The notes: generated by a model not told the origin, from the sequence alone. A stretch of 64,000 nucleotides of DNA from Candidatus Gemmiger faecavium (GCA_019114415.1 DXFO01000003.1:29258-93257); one strand, 5' to 3'; positions 8,529-17,915 are shown, counted from the stretch's first letter. A program made the numbers and translations.

Positions 8529-9632
8529 TCAATCTTCCGGCAAAAGTTCGGCCAGGATGCTGTTTTGCACGATCAGTCCTTCCGGTGTCAGGCGCAGGAC
8601 TCGGCCGTCAAACTCGGCATACCCGGCGGAAACGCAGTGGCGGACAAAGGCAAACTGGGCACTGGTAAACTGTCCGCCGAACCGCTCCGCATACTGCGCC
8701 AGATCAAGCCCGTCGCGCAGGCGCAGGCGCAGCATCAGGTAGTCCTCGGCATTGCAGACGCCCTCCGCTTCTTCGGTCAGCGTCCCCGCGATAAAGGCGT
8801 CCACCGCGCCGGGGCCTGCCGGCCAGAAACGCCGCACGCCCTCCATGCAGCTGTGGGCAGCAGGGCCGATGCCAAGATAATCCTGGCAATCCCAGTATAG
8901 TAGATTGTGCCGCCCGCGGTGCTCGGGTCTGGCAAAGTTGCTGATCTCATACTGGGGATAGCCTTCCTCCTCCAGACGGCGCACAGCGTACAAATAAAAG
9001 TCCGCGGCGGCATCGGCGTCCGGCAGATCAGCGGGCGGATTTTTATAAAAAGCGGTGCCGGGCTCGATTTTCAGTAAGTAGGCGGAGATGTGTGTGCACC
9101 CGCCGTTTTTGAGCAGGGAAAGGGTGCGGTCAAACTCTCCGGTGGTGTAGCCGGGCAGAGCCAGCATAATGTCGCCGCAGATCTCCTCAAACCCGGCACG
9201 GACAGCCCATTCCAGTGCCTGTGCCGCTGCGGCTGCGGTGTGCAGCCGGCCCAACCGGTGCAGCTGTTCGTCGTCGGCACTCTGCACGCCGAAACTGATA
9301 CGGCTCACCCCGGCGGCGCGGAACCCTTTCAGCAATTCGGCATTCACCGTGTCGGGATTGGCTTCCAGGGTGATCTCTGCCCCGGGCAGAGGATTGGCGG
9401 CCTCGATCAGGGCCGAGACCTGGGCAGGGGAGAGCAGCGCAGGAGTACCGCCGCCAAAATAGAGAGTATCCGGCCGGCGGGGCAGGCCGCGCAGCTCCCG
9501 CAGCAAGGCGCCGCAGTATTCCTGGGGAACGCTGCGGCTGCCGGGCCGGGAAAAGAAATCACAGTACCGGCATTTGGCCGGGCAGTAGGGGATGTGCAGA
9601 TAAATACCAAGGGACGAATGATTGTTTGACAT
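8529..9632 (-). CDS. hemW: Radical SAM heme chaperone HemW
   Basis: A 367-residue member of the HemW/HemN-like radical SAM family. The cluster is C17xxxC21xxC24 (CPAKCRYC) followed by DFFSR. The YFGGGTPALL and LEANPDT motifs, NLLYWDCQDYLGIGPAAHS, and the C-terminal HemN_C domain are all present. The CRYC tetrad rather than the HemN-type cluster extension fits HemW, which delivers heme instead of oxidising coproporphyrinogen. The start has CGGAG six bases upstream. It stands alone and is convergent with plsY. Confidence 0.93.
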   Translation of the reverse strand: MSNNHSSLGIYLHIPYCPAKCRYCDFFSRPGSRSVPQEYCGALLRELRGLPRRPDTLYFGGGTPALLSPAQVSALIEAANPLPGAEITLEANPDTVNAELLKGFRAAGVSRISFGVQSADDEQLHRLGRLHTAAAAAQALEWAVRAGFEEICGDIMLALPGYTTGEFDRTLSLLKNGGCTHISAYLLKIEPGTAFYKNPPADLPDADAAADFYLYAVRRLEEEGYPQYEISNFARPEHRGRHNLLYWDCQDYLGIGPAAHSCMEGVRRFWPAGPGAVDAFIAGTLTEEAEGVCNAEDYLMLRLRLRDGLDLAQYAERFGGQFTSAQFAFVRHCVSAGYAEFDGRVLRLTPEGLIVQNSILAELLPED

Positions 9633-9756
9633 GGTGATCTCCGGATAAGTAGCGATAAATAATGAAGAAATAAAAAACTATTCACACATATTTTACACAT
9701 GAGACAGAGTAAAAGGTATATAATAAGGATACCCAAAAGGAAAGGGGATTTCAACT

Positions 9757-10557
9757 ATGGCTCCGAATTATGATTATCGGGATCAAAACCAGTCCAATTC
9801 TCAAGACCGCTACGATCAGGCGTATCAGCAGTACCAGCAGTCCCGCAGCTATACCCAGTCTCAGGACGCTGCCTACGTGGAAAGCCCGTTCGTTTCTCTC
9901 AGCCAATATATGTCCAGGACCTTCGGCTGGATGTTCGCCGGCCTGCTTGTGACTTTTGGTGTGTCGCTGGCCACCGTCATGTCCGGTGCGTTCATTCCGC
10001 TGTACACCAGCGGCCTGGTGTTCATGCTCTCCATCGCGGAACTTGTTCTGGTGGCAGTGCTGTCCATGAGCATCGGCAAGATCCGTCCCGGCACGGCCAC
10101 GGCCATGTTCTTTGCCTATGCGGTGCTGACCGGTCTGAACCTCAGCGTTTACTTTGTTGTGTATGACCTGGCCACGCTGATCCTTGCCTTCCTGGTCGGT
10201 GCGCTGTACTTCGGCATTATGGCCGTTTACGGCATGCGCACCCAGCGTGACCTGACCGGCTGGGGCCCCAAGCTCTTCGGCGGTTTGATCGCTCTGCTGG
10301 TGGTTTCTCTGTTTGGTCTGCTGTTTGTCGGCAACTTTGGTATGTTTGACATCATCCTGTGCGGTGTCGGCCTGCTGATCTTCATGGGCTTCACTGCCTA
10401 CGATACCCAGAAACTCCGCGCCATGTATGCCTACTACGGCGGCGACGCCGAGATGCTGCACAAGAGCTCCATCATCGGTGCTCTGCAGCTGTACCTGGAT
10501 TATATCAACATCTTCCTGTACGTTCTGCGCCTGCTGGGCCGCAGCCGCCGCAACTGA
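9757..10557 (+). CDS. Bax inhibitor-1/YccA family membrane protein
   Basis: A 266-residue protein with a hydrophilic, Gln/Tyr/Ser-rich N-terminal tail of about 45 residues, then seven hydrophobic segments. The final part TAYDTQKLRAMY followed by the ALQLYLDYINIFLYVLRLLG tail is the classical UPF0005/BI-1 signature. Such proteins are pH-sensitive calcium leak channels or FtsH-associated factors; the bacterial role is not settled. AAGGAAAGGGG precedes the ATG. A -10-like TATAAT lies at 9719-9724. It is monocistronic, ending in a strong terminator. Confidence 0.93.
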   Translation: MAPNYDYRDQNQSNSQDRYDQAYQQYQQSRSYTQSQDAAYVESPFVSLSQYMSRTFGWMFAGLLVTFGVSLATVMSGAFIPLYTSGLVFMLSIAELVLVAVLSMSIGKIRPGTATAMFFAYAVLTGLNLSVYFVVYDLATLILAFLVGALYFGIMAVYGMRTQRDLTGWGPKLFGGLIALLVVSLFGLLFVGNFGMFDIILCGVGLLIFMGFTAYDTQKLRAMYAYYGGDAEMLHKSSIIGALQLYLDYINIFLYVLRLLGRSRRN

Positions 10558-10581
10558 TCGCACAGCCAGATAAAACGACCG

Positions 10582-10647
10582 GCCGTGTCCCGTGCCCGTC
10601 CTGCTGCCTTGCAAAAGGCTTGGACGGAGCCGGGACACGGCTTTTTT
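10582..10647 (+). terminator. Terminator after the BI-1 family gene
   Basis: An 11-bp GC-rich perfect stem (10582-10592 with 10631-10641), an inner short hairpin, and TTTTTT. Confidence 0.88.
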
Positions 10648-10714
10648 GTTGGCCCAAATCCGGGCAGGGAACAGCGGAGCCCGTTGAGCAGCCGTGCAAT
10701 TTTGCAAAAACCAC

Positions 10715-10743
10715 TTGACGAAATGCGTGGGCTGTCCTAAAAT
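10715..10743 (+). promoter_or_regulatory. Promoter of the pheS T-box transcript
   Basis: TTGACG at 10715-10720 and TAAAAT at 10738-10743 with a 17-bp spacer, just upstream of the T-box leader. Confidence 0.8.
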
Positions 10744-10749
10744 AAATAA

Positions 10750-11033
10750 CAGTCTATGGAGAAACACCGTGACGGAGAGAGTAGGTCCAGCGGCCCGGCC
10801 GCAAGAGAGGGGATTCACCGGCTGAAAGGTCCCCCGAAAGGCGCTGTACCGAAGTTCGCTCCCGAGTGGCCCGTGCGAACGGCTTTCAGGCCCTGTAACG
10901 CGGGACGGCGCTGCACCGTTACAGGCAGGCACAAGCGCCGCCGCGCACTGCGGCGGAATACGGGTGGTACCGCGGAGTTTGGATACAAGGCTTCGTCCCA
11001 ATGCCGGGAACGGCAGGGGACGGAGCCTTTTTA
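10750..11033 (+). promoter_or_regulatory. T-box leader (tRNA-Phe sensing) with terminator
   Basis: The leader before pheS carries the 14-nt T-box sequence GGGTGGTACCGCGG at 10962-10975, which pairs with the free acceptor end of uncharged tRNA. It is followed by a terminator hairpin (about 10987-10999 with 11017-11029) and a T-run. An AGTA-type stem I element is seen near 10787. The Phe specifier UUC is best placed at 10855-10857 in the context GTTCG, but UUC at 10814-10816 is an alternative. Uncharged tRNA-Phe is expected to switch to the antiterminator and raise pheST expression. Confidence 0.92.
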
Positions 11034-11063
11034 CTTGCTTCGATGACGAAAATGAGGTGTAGT

Positions 11064-12086
11064 ATGGAAGAAAAAATCAATGCCCTGAAACAGCAGCTGG
11101 AGGCCGAAGCGGCCCAGGTCCGCAGCAATGAGGAACTGTCCGCATTCTGGCAGAAATATCTGGGCAAAAACGGCAGCATTCCCGCGCTGATGAAAGGCCT
11201 GCGCGACGTTCCCAAGGAGGAGCGTCCCGCCGCCGGCAAGACCATCAACGAGTTCAAAGTCTGGGCGGAGTCCCGCTATCAGCAGCTCAGCGCCGAGATC
11301 GAGCGCATCGAGCTGGAAGCCCGCAACAAGAGCGAGCAGGTGGACATCACCATGCCCGGCACCGTGCGTCCCATGGGGTCTCTGCATCCCATCACGCTGG
11401 TCAAGAACCAGATCATCGACGTGTTCTCCGGCATGGGCTTTGAAATCTATGAGGGCCCCGAGATCGAGGACGACGACCACAACTTTACCCGCCTGAACGT
11501 GCCCAAGAATCATCCGGCACGGGATATGCAGGATACTTTCTATGTGGCGGAGGACATCGTCCTGCGCACCCAGACCAGCGGCGGCCAGATCCGTGTCATG
11601 GACCGGGAAAAGCCCCCCATCAAGGTGCTGGTCCCCGGCCGTGTTTTCCGCTCTGACTCCGACGCCACCCATTCTCCCATGTTCCATCAGATGGAAGGCC
11701 TGGTCGTTGACAAGGGCATCACTCTGTGTGACCTGCAAGGCATGCTGGACAAGTTTGTCCAGGCTCTGTTCGGTTCCGAGGTCAAGACCCGCCTGCGCCC
11801 GTCCTACTTCCCGTTCACCGAGCCCAGCGTCGAGGTGGATGTCAGCTGCTTTGAATGCGGCGGCAAGGGCTGCCCCCTGTGCAAGCATACCGGCTGGATC
11901 GAGGTCCTGGGCGCCGGCGTGGTGCACCACAGCGTGCTGGAAAACTGCGGCATCGACCCGAAGGAGTATTCCGGCTTTGCCTTTGGCATTGGCATCGAGC
12001 GTATCGCCATGCTGAAATACGGCATCAACAACATTGGTCTGATGTTTGAGAACGATCTGCGTTTCCTCAAACAGTTCAATGACTGA
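11064..12086 (+). CDS. pheS: Phenylalanyl-tRNA synthetase alpha subunit
   Basis: A 340-residue class II synthetase subunit. It has an N-terminal coiled-coil tRNA-binding arm (about 1-90), then the catalytic core with motif 2 ([22 protein letters not shown]) and motif 3 ([17 protein letters not shown]). [18 protein letters not shown] zinc-knuckle-like insert, common in this subunit, is present. The start ATG at 11064 follows GAGGTG after the T-box terminator; the upstream in-frame extension lies within the terminator. It forms the (alpha-beta)2 enzyme with the adjacent pheT. Confidence 0.98.
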   Translation: MEEKINALKQQLEAEAAQVRSNEELSAFWQKYLGKNGSIPALMKGLRDVPKEERPAAGKTINEFKVWAESRYQQLSAEIERIELEARNKSEQVDITMPGTVRPMGSLHPITLVKNQIIDVFSGMGFEIYEGPEIEDDDHNFTRLNVPKNHPARDMQDTFYVAEDIVLRTQTSGGQIRVMDREKPPIKVLVPGRVFRSDSDATHSPMFHQMEGLVVDKGITLCDLQGMLDKFVQALFGSEVKTRLRPSYFPFTEPSVEVDVSCFECGGKGCPLCKHTGWIEVLGAGVVHHSVLENCGIDPKEYSGFAFGIGIERIAMLKYGINNIGLMFENDLRFLKQFND

Positions 12087-12100
12087 GGAGGAAAACAACA

Positions 12101-14515
12101 ATGAAAGTACCATTCAGTTGGCTGAAAGAATATGTGGACATCGATGTGTCTGCCCAGGAACTGGAGGAACGCCTGTTTTCCTGCGGTTTTGAGGTGGAGG
12201 AACTCATCGACCTGGGCGCCGAGATCGACCGCGTGGTCGTCGGCGTGGTGACCGAGGCGGTCCCCCAGGAAGGCACCCATCTGCACGTCTGCAAGGTGGA
12301 CTGCGGCGAGTACGGCCATGATATCCAGATCAGCACCGGCGCCCCCAATGTCTATGTCGGCATGCACACCCCCGCGGCCCTGGACGGCGCCACGCTGCCC
12401 GGCGGCATCCACATCAAGGCAAAGCCCCTGATGGGCATTGAGTCCAACGGCATGCTCTGCTCCGGCGAGGAACTGGGCCTCAACGACGACCTGTTCCCCG
12501 GTTCCGAGGTCTACGGCCTGCTGGACCTGCCCAAGGATACCGTTCCCGGCACCGACATTCGTTCCGTTGTCGGCCTGGACGAGGTGATTTTTGATATTTC
12601 CATCACCGCTAACCGCGCCGACTGCCAGTCGGTCCTGGGCATCGCCCGGGAGGTTGCCGCCGTGCTGGGCAAGCCCCTCAAGATGCCCGCCACCGACTAC
12701 ACCGTTTCCGATTACACCGACCCCCGCCTGTCTATCGCGGTGGAAGCGCCGGACCTCTGCCCGCGCTACCTGGGCCACTATGTGCGCAACATTACGCCGG
12801 GCGAGTCTCCCCGCTGGATGAAGCGCCATCTGGCCCTGTGCGGCCTGCGCAGCATCTCCAACGTGGTGGATATCACCAACTACGTCATGCTGGAGATCGG
12901 CCAGCCCATGCACGCCTTTGATATGTCCACCCTGGAAAGCTGCCAGATCATCGTCCGCCGCGCCCGTCCCGGTGAGAAGATCGTCACCCTGGACGGCAAG
13001 GAGTTTGATCTGAGCGAGAATAACCTGGTCATCTGCGACGGCTCCAAGCCAGTGGCTCTGGCCGGCGTTATGGGCGGCCTGAACAGCGAGATCACCGAGA
13101 ACACCACCCAGCTGCTCTTTGAGTCTGCCAAGTTTGCCCGTGACAACATTCGCAAGACCTCCCGCAGCCTGGGCCAGTCCACCGATGCCTCCAGCCATTA
13201 TGAGAAGGGCATCTCCGAGTACACCACCGAGCTGGGCATGGCCCGCGCCCTGCACCTGATCCAGGAGCTGGGCTGCGGCGAAGTCACCGCCAGTGCCTTC
13301 GATGTCAGCGCAGGCGCTCCCCGTGAGGGCAAGCACTTTACGGCGTCGGTCAGCGGCATCAACGCTATCCTGGGCATCGAGGTCCCCGCGGATACCATCG
13401 TGGATATCCTCACCCGACTGGACTTCCAGATCACCCGTGACGGTGACGAGCTGGATGTTATCGCCCCCCGCTACCGCGAGGACATCGAGGTGGGTGAGCC
13501 CGACCTGGCGGAGGAAGTCATCCGCGAGTACGGCTACGAGCATATCGTGCCCACCTTCCTGCAGGCGGCGGAGGTCACCAGCGGCGGCCTGACGCCGGAC
13601 CAGAAGAACCAGGCCAAGGTCAAGCGCACCATGTGCGCCCAGGGCTTCTACGAGGCTGAGACGCTGGCTTTCTATGCCGATGCCGACCTGGATGACCTGC
13701 ACATTGCCGCCGATGCCCCGGAGCGCAATGTCATCCGCATCCTCAACCCCATCAGCTCCAACCTGACCATCATGCGCCCGCTGCTGGCGCCCTCCCTGCT
13801 CAATGTGGCGGTGGAAAACCTCAAGCGCGGCAACCACGAGGGCCGTCTGTTCGAGCTGTCCAACATTTATATTCCCCGTCAGATTCCTGTTACTGAGCTG
13901 CCGGAAGAGCGTCCCCATCTGGGCTTTACGGCCTTCGGCGATGGCGAGGACTTCTTCAGCATCAAGGGCGCCATGGAGGTGCTGGGCCGTGCCTTCGGCC
14001 TGACCTTCGATTATGAGCGCGCCACCGATGTGCCCTGGCTGCACCCCGGCATCTCGGCCCACATCCTGTGCAATGGCAAGCGCATCGGCTGCTTCGGTAA
14101 GCTGGCAAACGATGTGACTGCCGAGCTCAAGCTGCCCAAGGACAGCAAGAACAACCAGAAGATTTTCCTGGGCGAGATCGACTACCTGTCCATGATGGAA
14201 CAGGTCAACCCCCACTTCCGCTACCAGCCCATCCCCGAGTTCGACACCGTCCAGCGTGACCTGGCTCTCGTGGCCAACGAGGAAGTCACCTGCGGCGATA
14301 TTGTCAAGGAAATGCGCAAGGCCTGCCCGCGGGTAGGGGAGATCGAACTCTTCGACGTCTACCGCGGCGACCAGCTGGGCGAGGGCAAAAAGAGCATGGC
14401 CTTCACCCTGCACTTTGTCCCGGAGGACAAGCCTCTCTCTGCGGAGGAAGTGGACCGCTTCGTCAAGAAGATCCTCGGCAACCTCAAATACCGTCTGGCT
14501 GTGGAGATCCGCTGA
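12101..14515 (+). CDS. pheT: Phenylalanyl-tRNA synthetase beta subunit
   Basis: An 804-residue subunit of usual length. It contains an N-terminal EMAP/OB-like tRNA-binding domain (about 40-150), the B3/B4 editing region (about 200-380), B5 (about 400-470, EDIEVGEPDLAEEVIREYGY), the inactive class II-like core, and the C-terminal FDX-ACB anticodon-binding domain ending LKYRLAVEIR. AGGAGG precedes the ATG, which lies 14 bp after pheS, so the two are co-transcribed and regulated by the T-box. Confidence 0.98.
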   Translation: MKVPFSWLKEYVDIDVSAQELEERLFSCGFEVEELIDLGAEIDRVVVGVVTEAVPQEGTHLHVCKVDCGEYGHDIQISTGAPNVYVGMHTPAALDGATLPGGIHIKAKPLMGIESNGMLCSGEELGLNDDLFPGSEVYGLLDLPKDTVPGTDIRSVVGLDEVIFDISITANRADCQSVLGIAREVAAVLGKPLKMPATDYTVSDYTDPRLSIAVEAPDLCPRYLGHYVRNITPGESPRWMKRHLALCGLRSISNVVDITNYVMLEIGQPMHAFDMSTLESCQIIVRRARPGEKIVTLDGKEFDLSENNLVICDGSKPVALAGVMGGLNSEITENTTQLLFESAKFARDNIRKTSRSLGQSTDASSHYEKGISEYTTELGMARALHLIQELGCGEVTASAFDVSAGAPREGKHFTASVSGINAILGIEVPADTIVDILTRLDFQITRDGDELDVIAPRYREDIEVGEPDLAEEVIREYGYEHIVPTFLQAAEVTSGGLTPDQKNQAKVKRTMCAQGFYEAETLAFYADADLDDLHIAADAPERNVIRILNPISSNLTIMRPLLAPSLLNVAVENLKRGNHEGRLFELSNIYIPRQIPVTELPEERPHLGFTAFGDGEDFFSIKGAMEVLGRAFGLTFDYERATDVPWLHPGISAHILCNGKRIGCFGKLANDVTAELKLPKDSKNNQKIFLGEIDYLSMMEQVNPHFRYQPIPEFDTVQRDLALVANEEVTCGDIVKEMRKACPRVGEIELFDVYRGDQLGEGKKSMAFTLHFVPEDKPLSAEEVDRFVKKILGNLKYRLAVEIR

Positions 14516-14541
14516 ACCTGACTCACACCCGCAATATCAAT

Positions 14542-14586
14542 AAAAACCCCGCCCGAAAGCCTGTCTGGCTCCCGGGCGGGGCTTTT
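14542..14586. terminator. Terminator after pheT, usable from both strands
   Basis: A 9-bp all-GC stem (14547-14555 with 14573-14581) flanked by AAAAA and CTTTTT; serves pheT and the convergent SCP2 gene. Confidence 0.85.
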
Positions 14587-14608
14587 TGCATAATCTAGCT
14601 GTGGTGAA

Positions 14609-14935
14609 TCAGCCTTTGGGCAGCAGCAGCTTCAGTTTAAGGGCCTTGTCGATGTTGCCCTCCACCTTCAGCTTGCCCAGCATGACGGCGGGGACGGGAT
14701 CGGTCTTGCCCGACGCAATTTTGAACAGCGTATCCGCCGAACAGGTAAACAGCACATCACGGTCGTAGTATTCGTAAGGTTCCACGTTTACATGGCCGTC
14801 CTTGACTTCCAGGTAAAACGCACCTGCCGCATCGCCGGTCACGTTGAACTGATAGGTCAGGTGTTCCTGGATGCCGCTGGCGTCCGCCTTCTTCAGCAAT
14901 TCCTTTACCTGGGCAAACATTTCTGCGTAGGTCAT
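14609..14935 (-). CDS. SCP2 sterol-binding domain protein
   Basis: A 108-residue small protein that is essentially one SCP2 domain. The sequence TYQFNVTGDAAGAFYLEVKDGHVNV and the late LFKIASGKTDPVPAVMLGKLKVEGN segment match the conserved strands and amphipathic helix that shape the lipid-binding tunnel. Bacterial stand-alone SCP2 proteins have no settled function; lipid binding is inferred. GAAAGGAG precedes the start. Confidence 0.85.
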   Translation of the reverse strand: MTYAEMFAQVKELLKKADASGIQEHLTYQFNVTGDAAGAFYLEVKDGHVNVEPYEYYDRDVLFTCSADTLFKIASGKTDPVPAVMLGKLKVEGNIDKALKLKLLLPKG

Positions 14936-15319
14936 GACAAAAACTCCTTTCGGCAGGGCGATTTGTTTTTCTTTATTATACCCCGTACAGGGAAGCAGAA
15001 CAAGATATCAGTATCAGAAGGGGAGGAAAATGCCTGCAACGCAAACCGGGCCTTTCGGATGCCTGCGTTATAGTGCGGGAGCGCATCCCGGCAGCCGGAA
15101 AAACGCCGTCTGAACCGTCCTGTATTCCGCCAGGCTCAGTGGATAAAATGATCGATAAAAGCTCTTTGCAGCGTCAAAAATTTGTTTGACGGCAGAGCTT
15201 TGGTCTGTTATGATGAAGATAACGAGAAACCGCTCTCAAAGGAGGCAAAAACAAAGAAAAATGTCGGTTCTGCACAAAAACAATAGTGCGGAATTGACGG
15301 AAATGCGAGGTAAAAGGAT
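14936..15319. other. Intergenic region carrying the glnA promoter and leader
   Basis: The 384 bp between the divergent SCP2 and glnA genes hold the glnA promoter at 15186-15214 and an untranslated leader of about 100 nt rich in A. I see no recognisable riboswitch or inverted-repeat operator of the TnrA/GlnR type in it. Confidence 0.6.
15186..15214 (+). promoter_or_regulatory. Promoter of glnA
   Basis: TTGACG at 15186-15191 and TATGAT at 15209-15214 with a 17-bp spacer. Confidence 0.75.
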
Positions 15320-16744
15320 ATGGCAATCACGGCAAAAGACATCATCCGGCGTATTCAGGAGAAAGGCATCCGGATGGTCGACTTCAAGATGGTCGACATC
15401 AACGGACAGTTCCGCCACGTGACCATCCCCGCACAGCATTTTACCGAGTCCACCATGACCGAGGGCATCGGCTTTGATGCCTCCAACTATGGTTATGCCG
15501 TGGTGGAAAAGAGCGATATGGTCTTTATCCCTGATCCGGAGACCGCTCAGATCGACCCGTTCTGCAGCGTGCCGACCCTTTCCATGACCGGCAACGCCAT
15601 GATCATCGACTATCCCCATAACCGGCCCTTGGCCCAGTACCCCCGCAATATTGTCCACGCGGCGGAGGAGTATATGCGCAGCACCGGCGTGGCGGATACC
15701 ATGATGATCCTGCCGGAGTTTGAATTTTATCTCTTTGACAGCGTGACCTGGCAGGTGGAACCCAACGCCATCGGCATGACGCTGGACGCCCAGCAGGCGC
15801 ACTGGAACAGCGCCGTCAACGGCAGCGGCAACGTGGTGCCCAAACAGGGGCATTACCATATTGCCAAGCCGCTGGACTATACCTACGACTGCCGCAGCGA
15901 GATGTGCATGCAGATCGAGGCCGCGGGCATTCCGGTCAAATATCACCACCCGGAGGTGGGCGGTGCAGGTCAGTTCGAGATCGAGCCCATGCTGGGAGAG
16001 ATGTCCAAAATGGCCGACGCCACCATGACCATCAAGTATATCATCCATAACGTTGCGGAAAAATACGGCCTGAGCGCCACCCTCATGCCCAAGCCTGTCT
16101 GCGGGGAAGCAGGCAACGGTATGCATGTGCATATGCTGCTGCTCAAAGACGGCCTGCCGGTCTTTTCGGACGACGCCGGGTACGCCCATCTCAGCAGGGA
16201 AGCCCACTATTTTATGGGCGGCCTGCTCAAGCATATCCGGTCGCTGTGCGCCATCACCAATCCCAGCACCAACTCGTTCAAGCGCCTGGTCCCCGGGTTT
16301 GAAGCACCCGTCACGGTGGGCTACGCCACCAGCAACCGCAGCGCGGTCATCCGGATCCCGGCCTATGCCAAAACGCCGGCCATGCGCCGCTTTGAGCTGC
16401 GCAATCCCGATGCCACCTGCAACCCCTATTTCTGCTATGCGGCCATGCTGATGGCAGGACTGGACGGCATTGAAAACAAGATTGACCCCCACGAGAACGG
16501 CTGGGGACCCTACGACGTAAACCTGTATCATCTCTCCGAAGAGGAGAAGGCCAAGCTGCAAAGCCTGCCCACCTCGCTGGAAGAAGCCCTGGACGCACTG
16601 GAACAGGATCATGACTACCTGACCAAGGCCGGCGTGTTCCCGGAGGAACTTCTGCGCAACTTCATTGCGGCCAAGCGCCGGGAATGTGCCGAGATTGCCC
16701 AGATCCCGCATCCGGCAGAGTTCGCCCGGTATTATAATCTGTAA
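15320..16744 (+). CDS. glnA: Glutamine synthetase, type I
   Basis: A 474-residue enzyme making glutamine from glutamate, ammonia and ATP. The beta-grasp N-terminus (VDFKMVDINGQFRHVTIP) and catalytic motifs are present: EFEFYLFD (metal-binding Glu), VGGAGQFEIEP, MPKPVCGEAGNGMHVHM, and the Asn-Pro-containing ITNPSTNSFKRLVPGFEAP loop. The conserved NRSAVIRIP and RRFELRNPDATCNPY segments follow. GGTAAAAGGAT lies before the ATG. The gene is monocistronic with its own promoter and a strong terminator. Confidence 0.97.
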   Translation: MAITAKDIIRRIQEKGIRMVDFKMVDINGQFRHVTIPAQHFTESTMTEGIGFDASNYGYAVVEKSDMVFIPDPETAQIDPFCSVPTLSMTGNAMIIDYPHNRPLAQYPRNIVHAAEEYMRSTGVADTMMILPEFEFYLFDSVTWQVEPNAIGMTLDAQQAHWNSAVNGSGNVVPKQGHYHIAKPLDYTYDCRSEMCMQIEAAGIPVKYHHPEVGGAGQFEIEPMLGEMSKMADATMTIKYIIHNVAEKYGLSATLMPKPVCGEAGNGMHVHMLLLKDGLPVFSDDAGYAHLSREAHYFMGGLLKHIRSLCAITNPSTNSFKRLVPGFEAPVTVGYATSNRSAVIRIPAYAKTPAMRRFELRNPDATCNPYFCYAAMLMAGLDGIENKIDPHENGWGPYDVNLYHLSEEEKAKLQSLPTSLEEALDALEQDHDYLTKAGVFPEELLRNFIAAKRRECAEIAQIPHPAEFARYYNL

Positions 16745-16751
16745 CATCAAT

Positions 16752-16792
16752 AAAAACAGCGGCGTTCCCGGAAGGGGAGCGCCGCTGTTTTT
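16752..16792. terminator. Bidirectional terminator between glnA and the GNAT gene
   Basis: A perfect 13-bp stem (16752-16764 with 16780-16792) with A5 and T5 at its ends. It overlaps the stop codon of the convergent GNAT gene. Confidence 0.92.
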
Positions 16793-17318
16793 ATTGCCAT
16801 TCCTGGCTGAGGATCCGCATCATGATAAAATCACTGTATTCGTTGTTGTAATAATAGGCTTCTTCCAGAATGCCCTCCTGTTTGAATCCGATTTTCTTGT
16901 AAAACTCCAGGGCATCGGTATTCAGCCCGACAACTCCGATGGAGACCCGGTGCATTTTATATGTATGGAAAGCCAGATCCAGCATGATGCGGATGGCTTC
17001 GGTGCCGTAACCTTTATGCTGCATCTCTGGATCAGGGATGATGATGGTCAGATCGGTCTGATGCCATGCGGGAAACATCCGGAGCAGACCGGTCTCACCT
17101 ATAATATTGCCGTCCAGATCTGTGATGGTAAACCAGACCGAATCTTTCGATTTGTGATTGACGGTGATGCAGGTTTTTACCTCTTCTTCGGTGGTGGGCT
17201 TCTCAAAGCCGCACTGAAACATAACTTTCGGCTGATTGAACCAGTAGGCAAAAAACGGTACGTCATCTTCCCGCTGCTCGCGCAGAATGATCCTGCTTCC
17301 TTTGATTTCTTGATTCAT
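16791..17318 (-). CDS. GNAT-family N-acetyltransferase (RimJ/RimL-like)
   Basis: A 175-residue acetyltransferase. The N-terminal GSRIILREQREDD and the acetyl-CoA-binding loop HKGYGTEAIRIML (Q/RxxGxG/A type) followed by VGLNTDALEFYKKIGFKQEG match the RimJ/RimL/SpeG branch. The substrate could be a protein N-terminus, an antibiotic or a polyamine; nothing here decides. The gene stands alone, convergent with glnA and upstream of nothing on its strand except tRNA-Pro 5' of it. Confidence 0.88.
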   Translation of the reverse strand: MNQEIKGSRIILREQREDDVPFFAYWFNQPKVMFQCGFEKPTTEEEVKTCITVNHKSKDSVWFTITDLDGNIIGETGLLRMFPAWHQTDLTIIIPDPEMQHKGYGTEAIRIMLDLAFHTYKMHRVSIGVVGLNTDALEFYKKIGFKQEGILEEAYYYNNEYSDFIMMRILSQEWQ

Positions 17319-17440
17319 ACGCTTTCGTAGGCCTTTCTGTTAACAGGGAACATCGCGTTCTTTTTCGTCTGACTGAAACAGTATAGCACAGATGGGGGAG
17401 GGAGGCGACCATTTTGACCCGAGAATGTGGCCGGAGCACG

Positions 17441-17475
17441 AAAAAAGGACCGTAACCTTTCGGTTACGGTCCTTT
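17441..17475 (-). terminator. Terminator of tRNA-Pro
   Basis: A perfect 14-bp stem (17444-17457 with 17462-17475), TTTC loop, then T-rich sequence in the minus direction. The design is like the tRNA-Tyr terminator at 1418-1450. Confidence 0.9.
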
Positions 17476-17551
17476 GGTCCGAGTGGCGAGAGTCGAACTC
17501 ACGGCCTCTTGAACCCCATTCAAGCGCGCTACCAAACTGCGCTACACCCGG
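17475..17551 (-). tRNA. tRNA-Pro (GGG)
   Basis: A 77-nt tRNA with encoded CCA. Acceptor CCGGGTG pairs with CACTCGG (one G-U), the T arm reads GAGTTCGACTC, and the anticodon stem CTTGA/TCAAG encloses ATGGGGT, giving anticodon GGG. Confidence 0.95.
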
Positions 17552-17915
17552 ATACGCTGCGCTCTCGCGGTCAGCAAGATATATTATAGCGGCAGGTTGG
17601 GCAGTTGTCAAGAGAATTTTGACAAAAAATATGGATTTTTTTCATTGTCCCAAAGGGGAAACAGCCAATGGCGTATCTTCGTCATTTTTTGAGCCTTGAA
17701 GAGATACGGCGGGGAAGCAAACAGGGAAATTTAACATAAAATAAACACAATACACAAAAAAACGAAACAAAATGATCGAAACACACAAAAATTGATACAA
17801 AATGTTAATCTTGTTTGACAAACGTCTAAAAGATGTTACACTGTATTAGGCCGAAATACACTGCTTGCCGGGCAGGGGATTCCGGCTTCAATATGCACGC
17901 AAGGAGAAGCCAATT
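17552..17915 (+). other. AT-rich leader region upstream of the GH3 gene
   Basis: This stretch is markedly more AT-rich than its surroundings. Around 17740-17810 it has repeated A-rich motifs, including two copies of ACAAAATG (near 17767 and 17797) within imperfect repeats starting GAAACA or GATACA. It holds the promoter at 17815-17842 and the ribosome site AAGGAGAAG before the GH3 start. The repeats may be an operator, but that is inference. Confidence 0.5.
17815..17842 (+). promoter_or_regulatory. Promoter of the GH3 gene
   Basis: TTGACA at 17815-17820 and TACACT at 17837-17842 with a 16-bp spacer; TG one base before the -10 makes it an extended -10. Confidence 0.7.

Noticed and set aside
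15215..15319. Glutamine-type riboswitch in the glnA leader
   Set aside because: No recognisable conserved core; the leader is A-rich and weakly structured by eye.
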